A stretch of 6,281 nucleotides of DNA from Candidatus Eisenbergiella stercorigallinarum (GCA_019120525.1 DWUW01000213.1:1-6281), one strand, 5' to 3'. Positions 1 through 5,583 are shown, numbered from the stretch's first letter. Notes: generated from the sequence alone by a model not told the origin. Numbers and translations are program-made.

Positions 1-1
1 G

Positions 2-520
2 GCGAAGCAGACCCATTCCGCGCCGGTGCAGAAGATCACCATCATCCCCAGAACCTCCGGAGCCCTGGGCTACACCATGCAGGTGGATGAGGGCAACCAT
101 TATCTCATGAGTAAGGAAGAGATCGAAAACAAGATCGCCACATTTACCGGCGGCCGCGCGGCTGAGGAAGTGGCGTTCGGCTCCATCACCACGGGCGCTT
201 CCAACGACATCGAACAGGCCACGAAGCTGGCCCGCGCCATGATCACCCGCTACGGCATGAGCGACGACTTCGATATGGTCGCCCTGGAAACCGTCACCAA
301 CCAGTATCTGGGCGGCGACGCCTCCCTTGCCTGCTCCGCCGAAACTCAGACTGAGATCGACAGACAGGTCGTGGAGCTGGTGAAGAAGCAGCATGAAAAG
401 GCAATAAAGATCCTCCAGGACAACAGGAAGAAGCTGGACGAGCTGGCGGAGTACCTGTATGAGAAGGAGACCATTACCGGGGAGGAGTTTATGAAGATCC
501 TGGATGGTACGGAAGCGTAA
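2..520 (+). CDS. ftsH: ATP-dependent zinc metalloprotease FtsH, C-terminal part (5' end outside window)
   Basis: This is the last 172 codons of an FtsH/M41 membrane-anchored AAA+ protease, which degrades misfolded membrane proteins and regulatory proteins. The frame is open from base 2 to the TAA at 518-520. Visible parts of the peptidase domain are the QKITIIPR strand, the ALGYTMQ stretch, the helix with GGRAAEEVAFG, and TTGASNDIEQAT, whose Asp (bases 206-208) matches the third zinc ligand of the family. The AAA+ module and the HEXXH motif lie upstream of the window. The tail is the helical, charged segment usual for clostridial FtsH (EIDRQVVELVKKQ, then KETITGEEFMKIL). A GTG at 26 lies inside the protease domain and is not the start. 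nfo follows after 11 bases, with its SD overlapping the ftsH stop, so the two are probably co-transcribed. The family assignment is firm. Which FtsH paralogue it is cannot be decided. Confidence 0.93.
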   Translation, partial: AKQTHSAPVQKITIIPRTSGALGYTMQVDEGNHYLMSKEEIENKIATFTGGRAAEEVAFGSITTGASNDIEQATKLARAMITRYGMSDDFDMVALETVTNQYLGGDASLACSAETQTEIDRQVVELVKKQHEKAIKILQDNRKKLDELAEYLYEKETITGEEFMKILDGTEA

Positions 521-531
521 AGGAAGAAAAC

Positions 532-1401
532 ATGAAACAGAAAATTACCATAGGAACCCACATGTCGATCGCGCAGGGGCTTGAAAAAACAGCGGAGAAC
601 GTGGTGAAGATGGAAGCGGATACCATGCAGATATTCAGCAGAAATCCCAGGGGCTCCAACTTCAGGACGCCGGAGGAAAAGGAAATCGCAGGCTTCCAGC
701 GCATCCGGCGGGAGCATGGCTTCGGCCCCATTCTGGCCCATGCGCCCTATACCATGAATCTGGCAAGTGATACGGAGAAGGTATATGAGTTCGCCTGTAC
801 GGTGATCCGGGAGGATGTGGCGCGGATGGATGCGCTTGGCATTGAAAATCTGGTCTTTCATCCGGGAAGCCATACGGGCATCGGGGCAGAAAAGGGGATT
901 GCAAACATCATTGCCGGGCTGGATCAGGCCATCACCGGGGAAGAAAAGATCACGGTGCTTCTGGAAACCATGAGCGGCAAGGGCACGGAGATCGGGGATC
1001 GGTTTGAGCAGCTGGCCGCTATCCGAAACGGCGTGAAGCATCCGGAGCGCATCGGCATCTGCCTGGATACCTGTCATGTATTTGTCGCCGGATACGATAT
1101 CGTGAACGATCTGGACGGCGTGCTTGCAGAATTTGACCGCATTCTGGGCCTTTCCCTCCTTCGTGCTGTGCACTTAAACGACAGCTGCATGCCCTTTGGC
1201 TCTCATAAGGACAGGCATGCGGCCATCGGAGAGGGGATGATCGGCTGGGAGGCGCTTTTAAACGTGATGCGCCATCCGGCGCTGAAGAACCTGCCCTTTT
1301 ATCTGGAGACGCCTTTTGACGACGCGGGACATAAGGAGGAGATCCGAAGGATACGGGAGGCGTTGGAGATGCCGTGTGAAAATTTATACATCATCGTCTG
1401 A
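532..1401 (+). CDS. nfo: Deoxyribonuclease IV (endonuclease IV, AP endonuclease)
   Basis: Endonuclease IV cuts the DNA backbone 5' to abasic sites in base excision repair. The 289-residue product has the AP2Ec TIM-barrel pattern and close to the usual length (E. coli Nfo has 285). All nine expected metal ligands of the trinuclear zinc site can be placed: H70 (LAHAPY), H110 (VFHPGS), E145 (LLETM), D179 and H182 (CLDTCH), H214 (VHLND), D227 and H229 (KDRH) and E259 (YLETP). The ATG at 532 has AAGGAAG just upstream, starting inside the ftsH stop region. The oddity is the C-terminus. After the normal HKEEIRRIRE helix the protein ends in a Cys- and Ile-containing tail (about EMPCENLYIIV). Its last codons are antisense to a tyrosine-integrase remnant read on the other strand, so the native 3' end may have been replaced. 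No terminator is visible after the stop. Confidence 0.95.
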   Translation: MKQKITIGTHMSIAQGLEKTAENVVKMEADTMQIFSRNPRGSNFRTPEEKEIAGFQRIRREHGFGPILAHAPYTMNLASDTEKVYEFACTVIREDVARMDALGIENLVFHPGSHTGIGAEKGIANIIAGLDQAITGEEKITVLLETMSGKGTEIGDRFEQLAAIRNGVKHPERIGICLDTCHVFVAGYDIVNDLDGVLAEFDRILGLSLLRAVHLNDSCMPFGSHKDRHAAIGEGMIGWEALLNVMRHPALKNLPFYLETPFDDAGHKEEIRRIREALEMPCENLYIIV

Positions 1402-1651
1402 CGGAATGTACAGCGCCGGGCGTTCTTTTTGTGGCAGGGGAAGTGCGCAGCGCGAAAGCCGGGCGGTATGCCTGCAACACGGCAGACAGCAGATCATGCA
1501 TGTTCCGTACAGATTTCGGGGAATGTGTCAGTGCCTCGTGATTGATCGCCTGCTGTACGGTCTTCTGCGTGAGGTCGCAGATTTTTATGGACATTAGCTC
1601 CTGCAGATCGGTTTTTGCAGAGCGCTTGTATTCCCGGATAGTCGTCGGAGG
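1384..1651 (-). pseudogene. Tyrosine recombinase/integrase remnant (core-binding domain only), frameshifted
   Basis: On the minus strand the frame from about 1651 to 1442 encodes PPTTIREYKRS, ICDLTQKTVQQAINHEA and SPKSVRNMHDLLSAVLQAY. This is the SAM-like, DNA-binding N-terminal domain typical of ICE and phage integrases in Clostridia. At the C-run read from 1440 to 1437 the frame slips by one base. In the shifted frame the match continues as LPQKERPALYIPSDDDV and stops at a TAA (1384-1386). The usual family reads LPQ.KRP.LYIPSDE.. at this point, so a single extra C explains the break. The N-terminal arm-binding domain and the whole catalytic domain (R..HxxR..Y) are absent, so this cannot recombine DNA. 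The right part is fused to a toxin-like start and the left end runs into the 3' end of nfo. Assignment as an integrase relic is confident; the exact borders are not. Confidence 0.75.
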
Positions 1652-1840
1652 TTTGTGGAAAAATATCTCATGCGTAGGGAGATATTTACCATGGCCTCCG
1701 GGCCTGGACAATATTTTCTGGAATTCCGCTCCGGTGCTGGTAACACTGGGGCGGTACTTTTTGCGTAGTGCGTAAATAACAAGAGTGATTACTGTGCAAA
1801 GCATAGTCACAAATCCGAATAGCTCATCATATGTAACCAT
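1391..1840 (-). CDS. Hol_Tox-like small toxin start fused in frame to an integrase fragment
   Basis: This 149-codon frame joins two unrelated pieces. Residues 1-30 (MVTYDELFGF, a hydrophobic helix to about residue 24, then ALRKKYR) look like the putative holin-like toxins of Firmicutes type I toxin-antitoxin systems: a short MxTYxxL start, one membrane helix and a basic end. Those toxins normally stop after the lysines. Here the frame reads on through about 30 residues of no recognised family and into the core-binding region of a tyrosine integrase (from about residue 64). The ATG at 1838-1840 is chosen because AAAGGGGG lies 9 bases upstream, as in this toxin family. An upstream ATG at 1936 would add 32 residues that look like translated leader and has no good SD. 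A lost stop codon or a deletion that fused two genes would both explain it. Whether any protein is made is unknown. Confidence 0.5.
   Translation of the reverse strand: MVTYDELFGFVTMLCTVITLVIYALRKKYRPSVTSTGAEFQKILSRPGGHGKYLPTHEIFFHKPPTTIREYKRSAKTDLQELMSIKICDLTQKTVQQAINHEALTHSPKSVRNMHDLLSAVLQAYRPAFALRTSPATKRTPGAVHSVRR
1661..1687. repeat. Perfect 9-bp inverted repeat
   Basis: AAATATCTC (1661-1669) and GAGATATTT (1679-1687) flank a 9-base loop. Read on the minus strand the second arm is followed by TTTTTCC, so it resembles a weak, AT-rich terminator. It could also be a protein-binding dyad. It lies between the toxin-like and integrase-like parts of the fused frame. Confidence 0.45.
1726..1762 (+). 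terminator. Plus-strand intrinsic terminator antisense to the toxin-like ORF
   Basis: Arms 1726-1736 and 1744-1754 (11 pairs, 7-base loop CTGGTAA) are followed by TACTTTTT (1755-1762). Read as plus-strand RNA the stem pairs throughout, using one U-G and one G-U wobble. Read as minus-strand RNA the same two positions become A/C mismatches and there is no U-run. The functional RNA is therefore probably transcribed rightward, ending just inside the 3' side of the toxin-like coding part (about codon 27). That is where an antisense antitoxin RNA would end in a txpA/RatA-type convergent pair. No convincing promoter for it was found between 1540 and 1720. Confidence 0.5.
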
Positions 1841-1845
1841 AAGCA

Positions 1846-1879
1846 CCAGCCCCCTTTCGCATAGCGTCCGGCGGGCTGG
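1846..1879 (-). promoter_or_regulatory. Hairpin that can sequester the toxin SD
   Basis: On the minus strand CCAGCCC (1879-1873) can pair with GGGCTGG (1852-1846) across a 20-base loop. The SD run AAAGGGGG for the ATG at 1840 lies partly in the loop and partly in the 3' arm, so the folded leader would hide it. SD sequestration is a known control layer in type I toxin mRNAs; its use here is inferred. Confidence 0.5.
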
Positions 1880-1905
1880 CATAACGCCCCAACGGCCCCT
1901 GGGTA

Positions 1906-1923
1906 AGTATATTATATTGTCAA
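1906..1923 (-). promoter_or_regulatory. Possible promoter elements for the toxin-like transcript
   Basis: The minus strand has a TTGACA (1923-1918) followed almost at once by TATAAT (1916-1911) and TATACT (1911-1906). The hexamers are individually consensus-like but too close together to serve as one -35/-10 pair, and no good partner at 17 bases was found for either. This is a promoter-like AT-rich patch upstream of the toxin leader, not a firm promoter. Confidence 0.25.
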
Positions 1924-1970
1924 GGTTCTTCTCCACGGCTGTTTGCCAGGGGATTTTGTGACGTCGTAAA

Positions 1971-2804
1971 TTATTTCAGCAGATCAGCGACGTTGATGGT
2001 CAGCTCCGGGAAGATGCTGACGGGGACATCATCCGAAAAGAGATAGAATACGGGAGCTGCATCCTCTTCATAACGGTATATGGTAGTACGCTCCTTGGCC
2101 GGATCAACGATCCAGTATTCCCGGACACCGGATTCGGAGTACAGAGCGTTCTTGGTGGAATAATCCATCCGGCGGCTGGACGGGGAGACGATCTCGATCA
2201 CCAGATCAGGAGCTCCGTTGCATCCGCGGTCATCCAGCTTGGAGGGATCGCAGATCACGGAAATATCCGGTTCCACCCAATTTTTCCCTTCAGCATCTGG
2301 ATTAACACCGAAAGGCCCCATCATGACTTCACAACTATCCGCATGAATATTTACATACTTATCAAAGGCATCTGCCAATTCCAGGACAAGAGTCTGATGG
2401 ATCGTATTTGGAGTAAGGGATCTATACAGTTTGCCATTGATCAAGTTTGCCCTGCAGCTTTCCGGGAGATTCCAGTAATCTTCAGCTGTACAATTTTCTT
2501 TTACCATCGGTATGAAGGCTGTTCCTGAAAGATTCTCAATCTCATTTTTGCTCATTCCTCCCTCGTAGGACGTGGCCTGCGGATCTACGCAAGATGCTTT
2601 TCTGGCCATTGCATATGAATTCTCCTTTGAGATTAGTTCCGGATTTGCATATTTGGCCGCCATGCCAAAGGCAGAAGTGGATTCAGAGGTATCAGAAGAA
2701 ATATCAGTTTGAATGAACCGCACGAAGGCATACACTGTCTCAAGCTTCTGCTCCGGAAGTTTCTGAAGCAGATTCATTGTTTTTTCCAAAGTTGAAATAT
2801 ACAT
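1971..2804 (-). CDS. Uma2 family endonuclease with antitoxin-like N-terminal extension
   Basis: The 277-residue product has two parts. Residues 1 to about 80 (MYISTLEKTMNLLQKLPEQK, then SAFGMAAKYANPELISKE) resemble short DUF2281/VapB-style antitoxin proteins. Residues 84-277 are a Uma2 (DUF820) domain of the PD-(D/E)XK nuclease fold: LINGKLY near 121-127, EPDISVICD with D180, PDLVIEIVSPSS with E204, K218 in STKNALY, then GVREYWIVDP. The acidic and Lys residues are those expected at the active site. The DNA substrate and role of Uma2 proteins are poorly known; they are often multicopy and mobile-associated. The ATG at 2804 has AAAGGGG four bases upstream. A second in-frame ATG at 2555, with GAGGGAGGA directly before it, would give a 194-residue Uma2-only protein. 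The gene is visibly more AT-rich than the MATE and DUF523 genes, which suggests transfer. It begins just behind the tRNA-Leu terminator. Confidence 0.82.
   Translation of the reverse strand: MYISTLEKTMNLLQKLPEQKLETVYAFVRFIQTDISSDTSESTSAFGMAAKYANPELISKENSYAMARKASCVDPQATSYEGGMSKNEIENLSGTAFIPMVKENCTAEDYWNLPESCRANLINGKLYRSLTPNTIHQTLVLELADAFDKYVNIHADSCEVMMGPFGVNPDAEGKNWVEPDISVICDPSKLDDRGCNGAPDLVIEIVSPSSRRMDYSTKNALYSESGVREYWIVDPAKERTTIYRYEEDAAPVFYLFSDDVPVSIFPELTINVADLLK
2556..2564 (-). promoter_or_regulatory. Internal Shine-Dalgarno before an in-frame ATG
   Basis: GAGGGAGGA immediately precedes the in-frame ATG at 2555-2553, which begins the Uma2 part (MSKNEIENL). The GAGG core is about 5 bases from the ATG. 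This is a better SD match than that of the full-length start, so a separate Uma2-only product, or an ancestral two-gene layout, is plausible. Confidence 0.45.
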
Positions 2805-2826
2805 ACGTCCCCTTTCGTATACATAA

Positions 2827-2870
2827 AATAAAATCCCGTACCTGCGCCACTTCGCGTAAATACGGGATTT
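2827..2870 (-). terminator. Intrinsic terminator after tRNA-Leu
   Basis: TACGGGATTT (2870-2861 as read on the minus strand: AAATCCCGTA) pairs with the complementary arm 2840-2831 in a perfect 10-bp stem with a 20-base loop. On the minus strand the stem is followed by TTATTTTATG. It starts 9 bases after the tRNA 3' end. The Uma2 gene start is only 26 bases beyond the stem. Plus-strand RNA would also show a T-run (2868-2873), but no plus-strand gene needs it. Confidence 0.75.
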
Positions 2871-2879
2871 TTTAAAGCA

Positions 2880-2959
<80 letters not shown>

Positions 2960-2970
2960 CGACGGGCATC

Positions 2971-3000
2971 ATTATACGACGTGGGCTTTCCGTCTGTCAA
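2971..3000 (-). promoter_or_regulatory. Sigma-A promoter of tRNA-Leu
   Basis: On the minus strand a perfect TTGACA (3000-2995) and a perfect TATAAT (2976-2971) are separated by 18 bases. The -10 box ends 11 bases before the tRNA 5' end, which would leave a leader of only a few bases. The -35 hexamer is exactly the 6-base loop of the inverted repeat at 2981-3014. Confidence 0.85.
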
Positions 3001-3014
3001 GACGGAAAGCCCAC
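2981..3014. repeat. Perfect 14-bp inverted repeat around the tRNA -35 box
   Basis: GTGGGCTTTCCGTC (2981-2994) and GACGGAAAGCCCAC (3001-3014) flank the loop TGTCAA. It lies downstream of the cytidylate-kinase-like gene and could end that transcript, but no T-run follows on the minus strand. The left arm fills most of the spacer of the tRNA promoter. Confidence 0.8.
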
Positions 3015-3094
3015 GGATTTTCGCGGCCTTCGCGGGTTTTCATGCGCGGGTTTTTACGGCGCGCCCGGCAGGAAGCTGTTTTCCCGGAACAGGG

Positions 3095-3697
3095 TCACTT
3101 TTTGTCAAAAAAGGAGCAGATCATCCGCACGCAGCCTTCCATTCCCACACGGGAGCTGTTGACCATGATATCAAAGCTTTCCGGGCGGCCCCACTTTTTG
3201 TCGGAGAAGAAGTTGTAATAAAGCGCCCGCTGCTTGTCCATCTTGCGGATGAGGGACTCCGCTTCACGTTCCTTCAGGTTCTGGCGCTCCATGATGCGCG
3301 CCACCCTGTCAGCCCATTCCGCATGGATGAAGAAGGAGGTGACGCCGGGATAATCCGCCAGGACGAAGTCGGCGCAGCGGCCGATGATGATGCAGGATTC
3401 CTGATGCGCCAGCTGGCGTATGATCTGGGACTGCACATTGAAAAGCATATCGTTCAGAGGAAGTCCGAAGCCTGTCATTTCGTCCGCGTAGTCGCTGGGA
3501 ACGGTATAGAGCCAGGGATTGGCCCGCTTTTCGTCCACATCCTTCAGGTATTTCTCGCTGATGCAGCTTTTTTCGGATGCCATGCGGATGAGCCGGCTGT
3601 CATAGCATTCGATACCCAGCCTTTCGGCGGCCTGTTTTCCGATCTCATGTCCTCCCCTTCCGAATTCTCTGCTGATGGTAATGATGGTATTCGCCAT
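3095..3697 (-). CDS. Cytidylate kinase-like family protein
   Basis: The 200-residue product belongs to the cytidylate-kinase-like (Cytidylate_kin_2, P-loop) group common in Clostridia. The start IITISREFGRGGHEIGKQAA (residues 5-24) is the nucleotide-binding loop in the variant form of this family. ESCIIIGRCADFVLADY (about 100-116) is the second core strand with its conserved GR. RVARIMER, then DKQRALYYNFFSDKKWG (154-170) and FDIMVNSS complete the lid and C-terminal pattern. It is not the housekeeping Cmk; the true substrate of these proteins is not established. The ATG at 3697 has AAAGGGGG seven bases upstream. The stop is TGA at 3097-3095. It is transcribed on its own toward the tRNA, with a possible promoter at 3745-3773 and a MATE gene terminator behind that. 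Confidence 0.85.
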   Translation of the reverse strand: MANTIITISREFGRGGHEIGKQAAERLGIECYDSRLIRMASEKSCISEKYLKDVDEKRANPWLYTVPSDYADEMTGFGLPLNDMLFNVQSQIIRQLAHQESCIIIGRCADFVLADYPGVTSFFIHAEWADRVARIMERQNLKEREAESLIRKMDKQRALYYNFFSDKKWGRPESFDIMVNSSRVGMEGCVRMICSFFDKK

Positions 3698-3744
3698 GCC
3701 GATACCCCCTTTCCGTGGAAGGAACAGTTTTCTTTTCTGATTTT

Positions 3745-3773
3745 ATAGTACCTCTTTTTGTGAAATATGTCCA
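3745..3773 (-). promoter_or_regulatory. Possible promoter of the cytidylate-kinase-like gene
   Basis: On the minus strand TGGACA (3773-3768, five of six consensus) and TACTAT (3750-3745, four of six) are separated by 17 bases, about 50 bases upstream of the ATG. An overlapping TATAAA makes the exact -10 uncertain. Confidence 0.4.
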
Positions 3774-3790
3774 TAAAAAAAGAAAAATGA

Positions 3791-3828
3791 AAAATAAAAA
3801 CATCATTCTGTACAAGCGTACCGGAATG
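3791..3828 (-). terminator. Intrinsic terminator of the MATE gene
   Basis: On the minus strand CATTC-cg-GTAC-gctt-GTAC-a-GAATG (3828-3804) forms a stem with a small internal loop, followed after ATG by TTTTTATTTT (3800-3791). It lies about 50 bases after the MATE stop codon and before the next gene's promoter. Confidence 0.6.
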
Positions 3829-3880
3829 ACGTTTGATAAGCCGGGCCTCAAAGGGGCGCGCGTTGGCGGGAATAAAGCCG

Positions 3881-5284
3881 TCAGACAGCCGTATTCTGCG
3901 GGATATTCCGCTTCAGCCAGTTCCCACGCAGATAATAGATGATGAACATGACGGAGGTGACAGCCCAGGTCAGGGGATAGCTGAAGGCCACAGTGGCCAG
4001 ATCCCGGTGGATGGGGACGATCCCGAGGATCCAGATCACACGCAGGACGCAGACCCCGAAGCAGGTCAGCAGCATGGGGATGATGGAATCGCCGCAGCCT
4101 CTGGCAGTTCCGCCCAGGATCTCAATGCAGATATAGGTGATATAGGTGGGGGCGATCACATGAATGATGGACATACCGATATCCGCCACGCCAGGATCGT
4201 CCGTAAACAGCCCCAGGAAAAAACGCCCTCCCACAAGTACGATAGCGCTTAAAAGCACGCTGGTAAAGGCGGACATGCCGATGCAGACGCGCACGCTTTT
4301 ATGGATGCGGTCATATTTGCCCGCGCCGAAGTTCTGCCCGGCGAAGGTGGTGATGGAAACGCCGTAGGCGCTCATGATCATCCAGAACATGCCGTCGATC
4401 TTGCTGTAGGCCGTCCAGGCGGCGATGGTATCCGTCCCGAAGGAATTGATGCTGGCCTGGATGATCAGGTTGGAGACGGAATACATGGTGGACTGCAGGC
4501 CCGCCGGAAGCCCGATCCGGATGATGGCGGACAGGATGCTGGGGGAAAAACGGATCTCCCGCAGGTACAGCCGGTACATGTCGTCGGTCTTCATCAGCGC
4601 ATACATTACCATGGCCGCGCTGGCAACCTGGGACAGGGAGGTGGCGATGGCCACGCCCGCCACGCCCATGCGGAGGACCAGAACGAAGAACAGGTCCAGC
4701 ACGATATTGGTCAGCGTGGACGCGATCAGGAAATAAAGGGGACGTTTGGAATCCCCGACGGCGCGCAGGATGCCGGATCCCATGTTGTAGATGAGGGACG
4801 GGATCACGCCGAGAAAATAGATTCTCATATAGGTCAGGGACATGCCCATGATGTCCTCCGGGGTGTTCATGGCCCGCAGGGCGACGCCGGCAAACGCGAT
4901 GCCGAGCACCATGATCACCGCGCCGCCCGCGATGGAAAGCGCGATGGAGGTATGGACCGCCTTGCGCACGTCGTCCTTATGCTTTGCGCCGTAGAACTGG
5001 GAAATGACCACCGTCGCGCCGGAGGAAAGGCCGGTAAAAAAGCCCACCAGCAGGTTGATCAGCGTGGAGGCCGGGCCGCCTACGGCCGCAAGCGCCTGTT
5101 TTCCCACAAAATTTCCCACCACGATGGCGTCCGTCGTATTATAGAGCTGCTGAAAAAAGGTGCCGAACAGGATGGGGAAAAAGAAAGCGAGAAGCTGCTT
5201 CCAGATGACCCCTTCCGTGATCTGATTGATGTTTGTTTCCGCGCCGGTTCTTTTTCTGCCGAGCTGCATTTTCCCGATTCTCAT
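3881..5284 (-). CDS. MATE family multidrug/toxic-compound efflux transporter
   Basis: This is an inner-membrane Na+- or H+-coupled exporter of the MATE (NorM/DinF/MepA-like) family. The 467-residue product has the expected size and two homologous halves of six hydrophobic helices. In the N-half are TEGVIWKQLLAFFFPI (23-38), FFQQLYNTTDAIVVGNFVG (43-61) and the cytoplasmic signature VISQFYGAKHKDDVRKAV (93-110). GILRAVGDSKRP (171-182) and GVAGVAIATSLSQ (207-219) follow. The C-half repeats the pattern with IGLPAGLQSTMYSVSN (257-272) and GQNFGAGKYDRI (316-327). The substrate cannot be predicted. The ATG at 5284 is preferred because AAAGG lies about 9 bases upstream. An in-frame GTG at 5314 would add ten residues but has no SD. 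A good promoter lies at 5371-5399, giving a leader of roughly 80 bases with an early hairpin. The gene stands alone and is divergent from the DUF523 gene. Confidence 0.93.
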   Translation of the reverse strand: MRIGKMQLGRKRTGAETNINQITEGVIWKQLLAFFFPILFGTFFQQLYNTTDAIVVGNFVGKQALAAVGGPASTLINLLVGFFTGLSSGATVVISQFYGAKHKDDVRKAVHTSIALSIAGGAVIMVLGIAFAGVALRAMNTPEDIMGMSLTYMRIYFLGVIPSLIYNMGSGILRAVGDSKRPLYFLIASTLTNIVLDLFFVLVLRMGVAGVAIATSLSQVASAAMVMYALMKTDDMYRLYLREIRFSPSILSAIIRIGLPAGLQSTMYSVSNLIIQASINSFGTDTIAAWTAYSKIDGMFWMIMSAYGVSITTFAGQNFGAGKYDRIHKSVRVCIGMSAFTSVLLSAIVLVGGRFFLGLFTDDPGVADIGMSIIHVIAPTYITYICIEILGGTARGCGDSIIPMLLTCFGVCVLRVIWILGIVPIHRDLATVAFSYPLTWAVTSVMFIIYYLRGNWLKRNIPQNTAV

Positions 5285-5338
5285 GGCCGTCCGCCTTTCT
5301 TTTAGCTGAATCACGGTTTTATCATACAGGATACGTCA

Positions 5339-5359
5339 CCCCGGAAACGGATTCCGGGG
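5339..5359. repeat. 8-bp inverted repeat in the MATE 5' leader
   Basis: CCCCGGAA (5339-5346) and TTCCGGGG (5352-5359) flank the 5-base loop ACGGA. It lies a few bases downstream of the predicted MATE transcription start, so it could be a 5'-end stabilising hairpin or an operator. Confidence 0.6.
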
Positions 5360-5370
5360 CGAACGCCTTT

Positions 5371-5399
5371 ATTATAAGAGAAGAAGGACGGAAACTCAA
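5371..5399 (-). promoter_or_regulatory. Sigma-A promoter of the MATE gene
   Basis: On the minus strand TTGAGT (5399-5394) and a perfect TATAAT (5376-5371) are separated by exactly 17 bases. The predicted start site near 5364 gives a leader of about 80 bases before the ATG at 5284. Confidence 0.7.
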
Positions 5400-5421
5400 G
5401 AGGGGAAAGGCGGCTTTCCAA

Positions 5422-5449
5422 AGATTTTTTACCAGATTTTTTACCAGAT
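5422..5449. repeat. Short tandem repeat, 12-bp unit
   Basis: AGATTTTTTACC occurs at 5422-5433 and 5434-5445 and begins again as AGAT at 5446-5449. It is AT-rich and lies between the two divergent promoters. Confidence 0.7.
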
Positions 5450-5533
5450 CATTACAGTGCACTCCGCGCCATTCGCAAAGCGATTGGAATGCCGGATGTC
5501 GTTACAGCTCTGCCGGATGCAGAACAGCCCGGT

Positions 5534-5552
5534 CCGGAAATCCCCTTTCCGG
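5534..5552. repeat. 7-bp inverted repeat next to the DUF523 -35 box
   Basis: CCGGAAA (5534-5540) and TTTCCGG (5546-5552) flank TCCCC. It ends two bases before the -35 hexamer at 5555 and has no T-run after it, so an operator is more likely than a terminator. It shares the CCGGAA half-site with the dyad at 5339-5359. Confidence 0.5.
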
Positions 5553-5554
5553 CG

Positions 5555-5583
5555 TGGACAACGGCGGCTTTCCATGGTAAAAT
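5555..5583 (+). promoter_or_regulatory. Sigma-A promoter of the DUF523 gene
   Basis: TGGACA (5555-5560) and TAAAAT (5578-5583), each five of six consensus, are separated by exactly 17 bases. The predicted start near 5590 is about 34 bases upstream of the ATG at 5624. Confidence 0.65.

Noticed and set aside
346..1173. Minus-strand frame of 275 codons opposite ftsH/nfo
   Set aside because: It crosses two firmly identified plus-strand genes and shows no domain. It is a shadow frame.
3031..3054. CGCGGGTTTT occurring twice (3031 and 3045)
   Set aside because: Only two short copies with no dyad or T-run context; too little to call a functional element.
2981..3748. Plus-strand frame of 255 codons opposite the cytidylate-kinase-like gene
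   Set aside because: It begins inside the tRNA-promoter inverted repeat, has no SD or family pattern, and mirrors the well-supported minus-strand gene.
4301..5305. Long plus-strand open frame of 334 codons opposite the MATE gene
   Set aside because: It is rich in Gly, His, Asp and Arg with no recognisable domain, as expected for the antisense of a hydrophobic membrane protein. The minus frame is a clear MATE protein.
5285..5314. GTG start at 5314 for the MATE gene
   Set aside because: No SD precedes it, and the ten added charged residues are encoded by the region that carries the SD for the ATG at 5284.
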